Assembly: GCA_004292515.1 (NCBI GenBank)
Contig: RDXB01000042.1
Span: 59,438-123,437 of the forward strand
Length of the DNA: 64,000 nucleotides
Origin: Oscillatoriales cyanobacterium
Lineage (GTDB): Bacteria > Cyanobacteriota > Cyanobacteriia > CACIAM-69d
Direction: 5' to 3'
The notes under the pieces are model-generated. The model was not told the origin of the DNA. It worked only from the letters and a program-made list of their open reading frames with translations, and did no database searches. Position numbers and translations under genes: made by a program. The first letter of the stretch is position 1; each line of letters starts with the position of its first letter. Positions 42,239-52,153 of the stretch are shown here, piece by piece.

Positions 42239-42660
42239 GGCGCACAAACACCAGTGTTGTCTTCCGGGTTGGATTCTGGGCCCAATTGATTGCCCAATTG
42301 ATTGCCCGATTGATTGCCCGATTGATTGCCCAATTGACCGCCCGATTGATTGCTTGATGGAACGTTCGGTAACGAATTAAAGCCCTGCCAATTAAGACCT
42401 TGCAAAGGATTGGGTAGCGGCAAGTGGATCGAGCTGAGTTGGCCAGCGATCAGTTGGGCTTGAGCCAGCCAGTGTAGAGAATGCTTCACCCGACTACTGC
42501 CCAGGGATGCTTCAGGACAACGGATGCGAGCAGCACGGGCTACGGGGGTCGATCGCGGAATGACCATCTGGAGGCCAAGGACAATCATCGCCGTGGTGAT
42601 TGCTAGGTTGATAGGCTTTCTCATGACGATCGCACCTCGGAAACGAATGCTGCTGACCAA
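42235..42660 (-). CDS. Hypothetical secreted protein with GNQS/GNQL repeats
   Basis: Hydrophobic N-terminus INLAITTAMIVLGLQMVIP; C-terminal NQSGGQLGNQSGNQSGNQLGNQLG. Confidence 0.5.
   Translation of the reverse strand: MVSSIRFRGAIVMRKPINLAITTAMIVLGLQMVIPRSTPVARAARIRCPEASLGSSRVKHSLHWLAQAQLIAGQLSSIHLPLPNPLQGLNWQGFNSLPNVPSSNQSGGQLGNQSGNQSGNQLGNQLGPESNPEDNTGVCAP
42281..42352. repeat. 12-bp tandem repeat CCCAATTGATTG, 6 copies, in frame
   Basis: Six consecutive units with C/T and A/G variants. Confidence 0.95.
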
Positions 42661-43049
42661 CGGATGGGCAGGCTCAGACTAAAGCTCGCAGTTGTCGATT
42701 AATTGTCAGAAAGTTGTCAGTTTTGCGACCGGACTCAAGATGATGGCTCAACCCCAAGTGCCCGTGCTGACGGTTTTTGAGGGGGATTGGGCGGTGGTGG
42801 AGTGGCGTAATCAAGAGCGACGTAATCAAGACACCATGGTTGTTGATGGTGACCAAGGGTTGGTGCTCAAAGGTTGATAATCAAGGGCTGGTGACCAAGG
42901 GTTATCAATCACTCCCGCAAGCTGACGATAATTGGAAAGCACATGTTTCCGTGCGATCGGGATAACCCAAATGCTGCGATCGCCAACACGCCTATTTCAG
43001 GATGCCGTCACAACCGATCGGGCAGCCCCTATAATCTGATGGCTCATCT

Positions 43050-44672
43050 TTGCGTCACGTTATGGTCGCTGAATTCGCTGACTCCAGCCAACTGGACTTA
43101 GAAGTCAATCGCCGTCGAAACTTTGCCATCATTTCTCACCCGGATGCGGGAAAAACGACCCTGACCGAAAAGCTATTGCTGTATGGAGGGGCGATTCATG
43201 AGGCAGGTTCGGTGCGGGCGCGGCGTGACCAACGGCAGGCCACCTCGGACTGGATGGAGTTAGAAAAACAGCGTGGGATTTCGATTACTTCAACGGTGTT
43301 GCAGTTTGAATATCGCACCTGCCAAATTAATTTGTTGGACACGCCCGGCCACCAAGATTTCAGTGAAGATACCTACCGTACCTTGGCGGCGGCAGACAAT
43401 GCGGTGATGTTGATCGATGCGGCCAAGGGACTGGAACCCCAAACCCGCAAATTATTTGAAGTCTGTCGGCTGCGGCAATTGCCGATTTTTACCTTTGCCA
43501 ACAAGCTCGATCGCCCCTCCCGGGAGCCATTGGATCTGTTGGATGAAATCGAAAAAGAGCTGAAATTAGCAACCTATCCCGTGAATTGGCCGATCGGGAC
43601 GGGCGATCGCTTTAAAGGGGTTTTTGATCGGCGATCGCGCAAAGTTCACCTATTTCAGCGATCGCAGCATGGCAGCAAAATGGCCAGCGAAACCACCATG
43701 GAGCTGGATGATCCGCGCCTGTTAGAGTTGATTGAGCCTGACGTTTATCAACAGTTCAAAGATGAATTAGAACTAGTTGAAGAAGTAGGTTCAGAACTGG
43801 ATTTAGAAGCCGTCTTAGCCGGCAATTTAACTCCAGTTTTCTTTGGCAGCGCCATGACCAACTTCGGGGTGCAACTGTTCTTGGATGCATTTTTAGACTA
43901 TGCAGCCAAACCCGGTGTACGCCACAGTCGCAGCGGCGAAATTGAACCCACCTACGAACATTTTTCGGGCTTCGTATTTAAGCTGCAAGCCAACATGGAT
44001 CCCAAGCACCGCGATCGGGTCGCCTTTGTGCGGGTCTGTTCGGGGCGCTTTGAAAAAGACATGGTAGTGACCCATGCGCGATCGGGCAAAAGCCTCCGGT
44101 TAGCCCGTCCCCAAAAGCTATTTGCCCAAGATCGAGAGTCAGTGGAAGAAGCCTACGCAGGCGATGTAATTGGCTTGAACAATCCTGGGGCCTTTTCGAT
44201 CGGTGACACCATTTATATCGGCCCCAAAATCGAATACGAAGGCATCCCCTGCTTTTCGCCAGAACTGTTTGCCTATCTACGCAATCCCAATCCTTCTAAG
44301 TTCAAACAATTCCAAAAAGGCATTTCAGAACTCCGCGAAGAAGGGGCTGTGCAAATTATGTATTCCACAGACGAAGCCAAGCGAGATCCGATTTTGGCAG
44401 CCGTGGGTCAGTTGCAATTTGAAGTGGTGCAGTTTCGTTTGCAAAGTGAATATGGTGTGGAATCGCGCACTGAACTGCTGCCCTATTCCGTAGCGCGCTG
44501 GGTAACGGCGGGCTGGGATGAACTGGCGAAGGCGGGACGCTTGTTTAATGCCTTGACGGTCAAAGATATGTGGGATCGTCCGGTTTTGTTGTTTAAAAAC
44601 GAGTGGAACTGTCAACAGGTAGAAGGCGACCATCCCGACCTCAAATTGCAGGCGATCGCCCCGTTAGCTTAG
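43050..44672 (+). CDS. prfC: Peptide chain release factor 3
   Basis: [63 protein letters not shown]-like motif. Confidence 0.95.
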   Translation: MRHVMVAEFADSSQLDLEVNRRRNFAIISHPDAGKTTLTEKLLLYGGAIHEAGSVRARRDQRQATSDWMELEKQRGISITSTVLQFEYRTCQINLLDTPGHQDFSEDTYRTLAAADNAVMLIDAAKGLEPQTRKLFEVCRLRQLPIFTFANKLDRPSREPLDLLDEIEKELKLATYPVNWPIGTGDRFKGVFDRRSRKVHLFQRSQHGSKMASETTMELDDPRLLELIEPDVYQQFKDELELVEEVGSELDLEAVLAGNLTPVFFGSAMTNFGVQLFLDAFLDYAAKPGVRHSRSGEIEPTYEHFSGFVFKLQANMDPKHRDRVAFVRVCSGRFEKDMVVTHARSGKSLRLARPQKLFAQDRESVEEAYAGDVIGLNNPGAFSIGDTIYIGPKIEYEGIPCFSPELFAYLRNPNPSKFKQFQKGISELREEGAVQIMYSTDEAKRDPILAAVGQLQFEVVQFRLQSEYGVESRTELLPYSVARWVTAGWDELAKAGRLFNALTVKDMWDRPVLLFKNEWNCQQVEGDHPDLKLQAIAPLA

Positions 44673-44792
44673 TGCAGCACCCACCGCTTATCCCATCGCC
44701 TATATAGAAACTGGTGAGTTGTGATTCGGGCCAATCCCTGGCACTCACTTGACTATATTTGTCAATTTCTTTGCAAAGGGGGTCAATATTTT

Positions 44793-45419
44793 ATGAATGC
44801 TCGGGCGATCGCGTTCGGTGACTATGGTGGTTGGTTTGACCAGCGATTTGGCGCTGCCCCTTTGGTTCGCTATCCCACCTTCAAATCATCCATCGGTCTG
44901 TTTTTACAGCATTTGGGCGATCGCCCTGATGGCGTGATTGTGGAAACCGGAACGCAGCGCATGGCCGATGACTGGGGCGCTGGTTGCTCAACAACGGTGT
45001 TTGGTGAAACCCTAGAAACTTTCAATGCAGGTCGCCTGTGGACGGTGGACTTGTCACCAGAAAATTTAGCCACCTCCCAGCAATGTACTCAGCATGTCGC
45101 CAATCGCATTGAATATGTTTGTAGTGATTCGATCGCTTTCCTAAAGCAGTTCGATCGTCCGGTTGATTTCCTTTATCTTGACAGCTTAGATTGGTGGGAT
45201 GATCCACAATTACAACGTGAGTCCCAAGCACATCAACTGGCTGAAATCAAAGCAATTTGGGCAAAGCTACGTCCCAATTGCGTCATTTTATTAGATGACA
45301 ACGGGTTGCCAGGTGGCGGCAAAGCTCGACTCACAAAGCAATTTTTAGCCGATCAAGGCTGGACTTGCGTGCTGGACTATCACCAGAGTTTGTGGATTTC
45401 AGAAACCATCGTCTTTTAG
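44793..45419 (+). CDS. Class I SAM-methyltransferase-like protein (ATG 44793 preferred)
   Basis: GVIVETGTQRMADDWGAGCSTTVFGE..., VDFLYLDSLDWWDD, CVILLDDNGL. Confidence 0.7.
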   Translation: MNARAIAFGDYGGWFDQRFGAAPLVRYPTFKSSIGLFLQHLGDRPDGVIVETGTQRMADDWGAGCSTTVFGETLETFNAGRLWTVDLSPENLATSQQCTQHVANRIEYVCSDSIAFLKQFDRPVDFLYLDSLDWWDDPQLQRESQAHQLAEIKAIWAKLRPNCVILLDDNGLPGGGKARLTKQFLADQGWTCVLDYHQSLWISETIVF

Positions 45420-45534
45420 GGTCATTTTGGCTCTTCAGAGATCCCCTCACAACCTGTGTACAACCCTGCTAGTGACACGACGAACAGCACTGAAGCTGTG
45501 CTAAAAATGATGTCAACTAGTTTTCTACTTCGCT

Positions 45535-45816
45535 GTGTCTTACTCTCGTGCACTGGCTAAATCGCGATCGCCCCGTGATGTCGATGCTGACTATGTAGAA
45601 CTGCCGCCTGAGGGTCTGGAACTAGATCTGTTGCGGGCGGCTCGTGCCATTTACGAAGACTACTGTGTTGCCCTCGTCGATCGGGCAAAGCGTCCCTATG
45701 GCGTTGTGGTCAATCGCCACACCTTTCGTGGCAGACCAATTTTTCAAGACCGCGTAATCTTATTGCCTGATGAGCGTTTTATCTCAATTCGACAAATCGA
45801 ATTACAAATGTATTGA
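45535..45816 (+). CDS. Hypothetical protein (GTG start)
   Basis: 93-aa ORF, no recognised motif. Confidence 0.35.
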   Translation: MSYSRALAKSRSPRDVDADYVELPPEGLELDLLRAARAIYEDYCVALVDRAKRPYGVVVNRHTFRGRPIFQDRVILLPDERFISIRQIELQMY

Positions 45817-46239
45817 ATTACAAATATATTAGTGATGTATTCGCGACTAGCTATATTGATACTTTAGGTTGTTGATTGATCAATCATCTAATCGACAATC
45901 TATTGGTGTTGTGCCGATTCATATTCAATCCATATTCTCATATTCAATGTATATTTAATGCACGTTCAATCTATATTCAATCCATGCAATCTTTACCTAA
46001 AATAATTGGCATGTTAGGTGGTAGATGCTAATGGAGCAGTTATTCGGTAGGCAGCGCCACCCCTACGAACTGCCGTGCTGATTAAATCAGGTAAGGGCTG
46101 TATTTTTACATTTTATTTTGCACTTTATGATGTCTACATTGCACGTTGGCTCGCCTTCGATTGACCTTTGGGGCTGCACCAGAGCGAAGCGGACTGAGTG
46201 CGAGTAAGTGCGAGTAGTTGAGAGATGAGGAGGCTGGGT

Positions 46240-46602
46240 CTACGATCGCTTGGTTGTTGCTATTGATCGTTTTTTGCGGGTCAGTTTTAACTTGGCGATC
46301 GTCCGTGCAATCACGCCAGGTGAAACACCGTCACCCCAAGCCTGTGCGAGTTCTGCTTGCGTGTAATCGGGATGGGCTTTGACAAATGCGGCGAACCGCT
46401 CAAGATCAGTAATCTTGGCCCGATGGCCAGCGTGATAGCCTGTTTTTGGCGCTAAACTGCCGGTGCGATCGCGCTGCTTAAACCACAGATCGATCGTGTT
46501 TCGGCTCAGGTGAAAAACTCGGCTCGCTTCACTTTTGCTCATGCCAGATTCAATCGCTTGCAAGACCTTTTGGCGCAAATCGAGACTGTAAGGCGCAGGC
46601 AT
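46240..46602 (-). mobile_element. IS630-type transposase N-terminal HTH ORF; DDE part not found, likely remnant
   Basis: MPAPYSLDLRQKVLQAIESGMSKSEASRVFHLSRNTIDLWFKQRDRTGSLAPKTGYHAGHRAKI. Confidence 0.75.
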
Positions 46603-47216
46603 ATCAGTCAGTTACTAAGCTATGAAATTAATCTCTAGTATATGTCCTAAGCTCAGTCCGGGTCTGCTCAGATAATGCCTCGGCTGCTGGCCTAACCTAT
46701 CCACGGTTTGGGGATTGATCGTCTCACCAGTTTGCTGCGCTAACTAACTATCGATCGTGGCTTGATTGGGGGCTTGGGGGCTTGGGGGCTTGGGGTAGTG
46801 CCCGTGGGTGATACGTTTTAGTAAAAAATTGCTGATCTGGCAAGGCCTTGACCCGTTCATCCTTGCTGAATGATGGCACTACATGATGGCACTGCCAAAG
46901 GCTGTTGGATGTGCATGAGTGGCACTGGCTGCAACTCAATGAATGTATTTCCCAGAATGTATTTCCCAGATGCATCTGCGCTTCCCTCACCCTAACCCCT
47001 CTCTCCCCCTGCTAATTGACTGACAAAAGTCAATCAGTCTAGCTTGGGAGAAGGGGAGGGGGCGGCAACAATTGACATGGCTGAAACCAGTTTCGCGAAT
47101 TGATGCTCCTCAAGATTCTTGCCTGACAAGGATTTCAGCATGGGATTTGCAGCATTGGTAATTAAAACTGGTATGAAACAGCTTCAATTGGAGCCAATGT
47201 GTGAGTGAACTGGTCT

Positions 47217-47345
47217 GCACGGCGGTAGCGTAAATCCAGTTCGCTGACGGCCCAGGACGTATCAACCCGTGGTCTCGTTGAGCAGCTTTGGTTGTTCGGC
47301 TAGGGCCGGAATCCCCAGGGTCTCAGGTTGGGGAGGATCTCCAAG
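47217..47345 (+). mobile_element. Solitary relic of a tnpB 3' end / right-end (omegaRNA-like) region
   Basis: AGCGTAAATCCAGTTCGCTG...ATCAACCCGTGGTCT...GGTTGGGGAGGATCTC aligns with 63702-63780 of the tnpB copy. Confidence 0.75.
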
Positions 47346-47435
47346 CGTGCTGGAAGCATGTGCGAGTGGTGAGGGAGTCGTAAGGCGAGTTGTGGCGGAG
47401 AGTGATAGCGGAGAGATGCAAACTTGAGAGGGGGA

Positions 47436-48506
47436 TTACAGGCCGGACAGGCGGCTGTTGCCCATTTGATTGCCGATCGCGCCGAAGATGTTGCCTGTGG
47501 CGTTGTTGATTGCAAAGCGGCCGTTGCCTTGAATCCGATTGTTGCCGGGGTTGGTGCTGGTGCCCAGGTCGGGGCGCGCACCCAGAATTGCCACGATGCC
47601 GTCTCGACCATTGTTTTCGATCGCGTTGCCGCGCAGCACCGGACGTGCATTATCGGAAATTACAATCCCATCTTGGTTATTGACGATTGTGTTGTTCACC
47701 ACCAGCGGGTTGGACGTGCCCCCGATCGCCAGGCCAAAGCCCGTCGATTGGAACCAGTTATCGCGAATTTCACCCCCGGCTGACCGTGTGACCGCAATTC
47801 CATTGCCCTTGTTTTGGTGGAACAGGCAGTTTTGGATCGTGGGGGCGGCGCTGCCGGTCACAAAAATGCCGTCGCGGTGGTTGCCCTTGAACGCGCTGCG
47901 GCGAATTACTGGGTTGGAGCCTTCGACCCAAATGCCCGTGCCTCGGGTGTTGCCGTTGGTGACCGTAACGCCAATGATTGCGCTGTTTCGTTGGGTGCGG
48001 ATGGCGGCACTTTGGCGGGCAAAGCTGGGGCTAATGAAGCTGCCACCGCCTTGGATAATCGTGTTTTTGCCCTCGGCCACTTCATCGCCACGCAGCGTCA
48101 CGCCTTCGGGAACCATCAGCGGGAAGACTTCGCCCGTGCTGGCGTTGTAGGTGCCGGGAGCCAACTGCACCACTTCACCCGGTTGGGCTTGGTTGAGGGC
48201 AAAGGCGATCGTCTTGAACGGAGCGCGCTGAGTTCCGCCGAGGGCCGTGTCGCTGCCCGTTGCTGGATTCACGTACAGCACTCGTGCGGCGATCGGGGCG
48301 GGGCTAACAGCCGGGGCCGGAGCCGGAGTTGGGACTGGGGGCTTGACGCGGGGGCTGGCAGCCATCAGCGGGGTGGCCAACACTTGGATCATTGGTAGGG
48401 TCAAAACCAAAGCAGCGATCGCGCGAGCAGAACGGGAGCCGGTGAAGGAGGAGCGCAGGATAGTCATGGGTCGTCTCTCGGGGTGTGCAGTGGCTGGAAA
48501 TATCAA
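47436..48506 (-). CDS. Secreted DUF1565 / right-handed parallel beta-helix protein
   Basis: LYVNPATGSDTALGGTQRAPFKTIAFALNQAQPGEVVQLAPGTY; PbH1-like NPVIRRSAFKGNHRDGIFVTGSAAPTIQNC. Confidence 0.85.
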   Translation of the reverse strand: MIFPATAHPERRPMTILRSSFTGSRSARAIAALVLTLPMIQVLATPLMAASPRVKPPVPTPAPAPAVSPAPIAARVLYVNPATGSDTALGGTQRAPFKTIAFALNQAQPGEVVQLAPGTYNASTGEVFPLMVPEGVTLRGDEVAEGKNTIIQGGGSFISPSFARQSAAIRTQRNSAIIGVTVTNGNTRGTGIWVEGSNPVIRRSAFKGNHRDGIFVTGSAAPTIQNCLFHQNKGNGIAVTRSAGGEIRDNWFQSTGFGLAIGGTSNPLVVNNTIVNNQDGIVISDNARPVLRGNAIENNGRDGIVAILGARPDLGTSTNPGNNRIQGNGRFAINNATGNIFGAIGNQMGNSRLSGL

Positions 48507-48891
48507 ACGCCAACGGTTGAAGCTGGGGCGATCGCTGGCTTGCCGGTGTATGTGGGAAGCGGTGAATCGCTGCTCTTGATTTCAGACTCCGGCGATCGGC
48601 TCGCGATTCCGGAGCGCCTTGGCCAGTGCTTTGATCGCCACAGGCAGCCTATTCCAGTCGCCGAAGTGGTTGTGGTTCTGCATCACCCGTTTTGACCGCT
48701 GGGCCGGGGGTTGGGCTACGGAACTCCCGAGGCGATCGCCTCGGGAGTGCAGTCAGTTGCCAAACCGATCCAAGGTCTTCCGGGTTTGCCCTCTAGCCCT
48801 TGAAGATCCCCGAGTTCTTGCCCCATCGGCCACCCGACGTGCCACCCTGGGCCAAATTTAGCGACTGCTGATCTATTACCCCAGTGATGAG

Positions 48892-50430
48892 TTACCCCAG
48901 TGATGAGTCCGGTTGGGGGGGCAGTCCCCCGGGGCGATCCATGGGGGACTGCGGAAAGGGTTGGGCGATCGCCGAAGCACTGCCTCCCACGCCCGCATCG
49001 CTGGCTAGGTTGGGAACGGCGCTGGGCATATCGCTGTCATCCAGGTCATCTAGGGGGCGATCGAGTGGTGTTTCGATCGGGTCTTCGGACACACTGCGCG
49101 ATCGCGGCATTTTAAATTCCTTGTGATATTCAATGGCGATCGATACCGAAACCGCCGTCAACACCACTGGCGGCATCGAGTTTCTAAACAGCAGTGAGCT
49201 TTCTGATAAGTTGGCAATCAAGCTATAGGCAATAAAAATCAATGCCCACATGTATTCCCGGCGACGGGTTACACGAATCAAAGCCAGGGCTTTAATCAAG
49301 GTTTGAAACAAAATAAATCCGTATAAAGCTAATCCCGCCAAGCCCAAATCAATACAAAGATCTAAGAACCCATTATGTGCGTCGGGCACATCCCAACGAA
49401 CCGATCGCACCACATAATTCGATGGCCCATTTAAACCATTCCAAAATGTGCCGAATCCATGCCCCAGCCAAGGACGATCTTTAATGCGATCAATCACAAA
49501 TTCCCAAACATCCGTGCGCCCGGTCAGCGTGGCATCCTTTCCCAGCGCCCCCAGCACATTGATCATAATATCTTCCCAGTAAAACCATAGATTCATACCA
49601 ACCACAAACAGCCAAACCAAAGCACGGTTTAGCCACTTGCTCTGTAGCAGCAGAATCTGGCTGATGTTACTGACCGCCGTCATCAGAAAGATATTAATAA
49701 TCGGGCTCTTAGATTGAGATAATTGAATTAAAACCAGCGCCACAAACAACCCAATCCACCCCAGCCTACGGTGTCGCTTTTGGGGTTCAGTCATCCCAAT
49801 CAAAATCGACAGTCCCGACGACAGTGCCAGCATTTTGCCCATTTGGTTCTTGTGGGTATAAATACCGCGCCATTTGCCAGGGTGAGCACCCGCCATCACA
49901 CCATATTTGCGTAAAAAAATTCCATAGATAAAACAGAAAAACATTGAAATGGCGAACATCACCGCCATGATGCGTACTTGATCGCGCAGGGTATAGCGAA
50001 TCGCAATATACAGCCCAAACTGTAAGGTTCCAATCATAGCGATCGAAGCCGAAAGCGTCTTAGACGGCTCGATCGACCACAAAAACGACAATGGAACCAT
50101 CACAATCAAGAGTGTCACCGCCGGAGCCACCATCAGCGCCGACACAACCCTGCGCCATCGCAGCAACAGCAAAACACTGGTAACAACGTAGTTTACAAAG
50201 TAAATAGCAATGCTGAGTTTGTAGTCAAATGACAAAACATCACTGCCATCTCCTTCACTAGCACCATTCATCAAAATAATTTCTAGCAGTCCCTGAGAAT
50301 AGCGAATCAGGGAAATAACGACAAAAATATGCTCGAGTAAATAGAATGGGCTACGGTTAAAAACCTCCTTGATTTTATCTTTGGCTTCTTGGATAACAGA
50401 AATTTCCATAATCGCGCTGGAGAAAATCAA
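48892..50430 (-). CDS. O-antigen ligase (WaaL-like) family protein
   Basis: Polytopic; GKWRGIYTHKNQMGKML, DVWEFVIDRIKDRPWLGHGFGTFW, HNGFLDLCIDLGLAG. Confidence 0.85.
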   Translation of the reverse strand: MIFSSAIMEISVIQEAKDKIKEVFNRSPFYLLEHIFVVISLIRYSQGLLEIILMNGASEGDGSDVLSFDYKLSIAIYFVNYVVTSVLLLLRWRRVVSALMVAPAVTLLIVMVPLSFLWSIEPSKTLSASIAMIGTLQFGLYIAIRYTLRDQVRIMAVMFAISMFFCFIYGIFLRKYGVMAGAHPGKWRGIYTHKNQMGKMLALSSGLSILIGMTEPQKRHRRLGWIGLFVALVLIQLSQSKSPIINIFLMTAVSNISQILLLQSKWLNRALVWLFVVGMNLWFYWEDIMINVLGALGKDATLTGRTDVWEFVIDRIKDRPWLGHGFGTFWNGLNGPSNYVVRSVRWDVPDAHNGFLDLCIDLGLAGLALYGFILFQTLIKALALIRVTRRREYMWALIFIAYSLIANLSESSLLFRNSMPPVVLTAVSVSIAIEYHKEFKMPRSRSVSEDPIETPLDRPLDDLDDSDMPSAVPNLASDAGVGGSASAIAQPFPQSPMDRPGGLPPQPDSSLG

Positions 50431-50586
50431 AGATTGGCAATCAATTGAATCTTTCGGGTAAATCTTTCGGGTGAATCTTTTGAGCAGCTAGAAAACTCAG
50501 ATTGTCTGACAGTGAGTTTGTTCATCATCCTGTAGAACTCGGATGACCCAGCTAGCCAACCCACCTCAGTCTCTCAAGCCATCACC

Positions 50587-51993
50587 TCAGGCCCGTTCCG
50601 ATTTTGAACGGTTGCTGCCAATCACCTCCGCAATGATAATAATTGCCGATGCCGAAAATGTACCAGACAAAACTCCCAGCGCCAAAAACTTAATCTTGCC
50701 CGCAGTTGATCCCTGTTTGGGCACAGTTGCCGGTTCAATAATGCGCGTAATGTTGTTACGCTGTTCCTCTTTCACCAGCAATGTTTGCAAGTTACTCAGC
50801 AAGGTTTCATAGGTTCCCTGAGCGGCCTTGAGCTTACGTTCTAAATAGCCCTGTTCTTGTTCTAATCGAGGCAACTCACGCGCCCGTCGCTGATAGGCAA
50901 CCCGTGCTTGCTGAAAGGCCCGCAGCCGACTAGCCGAGCTCATCCGCTGGGTTTCCGCATCTAAGTAGACTTGGATCAGGTTCACGCGCAATTCCCCGGC
51001 TTGTAGGAAGCTGGGCGGTACATTGCCCTGGCGACCCAAGGTTTCACGAATGCGATCTTGAAGTAACTCTTGGAGTTGACGTTCGCGATCGAGCAGACGC
51101 AGCACGCTGGGATTGGTATCCGTAAAACGTGCCCGCTCTTGCACTAAATTTTTTTGCACCTCTTGCAAATCACCCAACACTTTTTGAACACTGGGCGACT
51201 GGCTCACAGCTGCCACAACCACGGCTTCACGGGGCGAGAGTTGCAACTGCGATCGCAAGCTAATGGCCTTAGCTTCCGATTCTCGCAAAGCAGCTTGGGC
51301 CGTCGCAATTTGGTCATCGATCAAGCGCAAACTAGTCACCACCGACTCCGACTCTCGCGACAGATCAACAATCCGATTCCGTTCTTTGAACTGTTGCAAG
51401 CGGATTTCAGCCTGACGCAATTGCCGTTCCAACCCTGGCAACTCGCGACTCAAGAACAATCGCGCTTGCACTGCATCTTCTCGGGTAATGGTGACGTTAT
51501 TGTCTCGGTAGACTCCAATCACCGTGTTAATCACAGCAGCCGCTAATTCGGGTGACTCATTATCGTAGGTAATGCTAACCACATCCGTTGCGCCAATAAT
51601 CTTCACCTCCAAGAGTTTGCGCAAATCACCTGTGTCTTGGGTTTCTCCTTTCTTATCGCGCAAATCGAGTTTTTTGATCGTCCGTTCCAGCAATGGTCCC
51701 GATAGCAAGATTTCAATTTGGTTGCTCACTGGGCTTTGATCAACCAACAACGATCGCAGGGGATTGTTATCCGTTTGATCTTGCGTAAGACCCGTGAGGC
51801 GAGATGCGGAGTCCACCTTAAACAGCAACTTTGCTTCTGCTGTGTAGAGGGGCTTGACGCGACGTGCCATCCAAAATCCACCACCCACACAAAGTGCAAA
51901 AACGCAGGCGGCTGGCAGCCATGCACGCTGAAGGGCTTTCAGGTAGCGCAGAGGGTTGATGTCGAGTGCCTCGTGGGATGGCTGGGATTGCAT
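50587..51993 (-). CDS. Wzz/GumC-type polysaccharide co-polymerase without a kinase domain
   Basis: N- and C-terminal TM, long coiled coil, PATVPKQGSTAGKIKFLALGVL. Confidence 0.85.
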   Translation of the reverse strand: MQSQPSHEALDINPLRYLKALQRAWLPAACVFALCVGGGFWMARRVKPLYTAEAKLLFKVDSASRLTGLTQDQTDNNPLRSLLVDQSPVSNQIEILLSGPLLERTIKKLDLRDKKGETQDTGDLRKLLEVKIIGATDVVSITYDNESPELAAAVINTVIGVYRDNNVTITREDAVQARLFLSRELPGLERQLRQAEIRLQQFKERNRIVDLSRESESVVTSLRLIDDQIATAQAALRESEAKAISLRSQLQLSPREAVVVAAVSQSPSVQKVLGDLQEVQKNLVQERARFTDTNPSVLRLLDRERQLQELLQDRIRETLGRQGNVPPSFLQAGELRVNLIQVYLDAETQRMSSASRLRAFQQARVAYQRRARELPRLEQEQGYLERKLKAAQGTYETLLSNLQTLLVKEEQRNNITRIIEPATVPKQGSTAGKIKFLALGVLSGTFSASAIIIIAEVIGSNRSKSERA

Positions 51994-52153
51994 AGACTAA
52001 AAACTCAAAGGGTGTAGATCAAAGTTCGAGCGGAGATTGAGGATGAATTGCGTTCTGGCGGAATGCAACCTGTTCGATGGCGGGTCTCAGCGCCCCGTGA
52101 CCCAGCCTAATCAAGCCTAGCCGATGGGGTTAAGCTGGTTAGTTTTCGATTGA

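Noticed and set aside
44325-44633. 102-aa ORF antisense to prfC
   Set aside because: Shadow ORF; no independent support.
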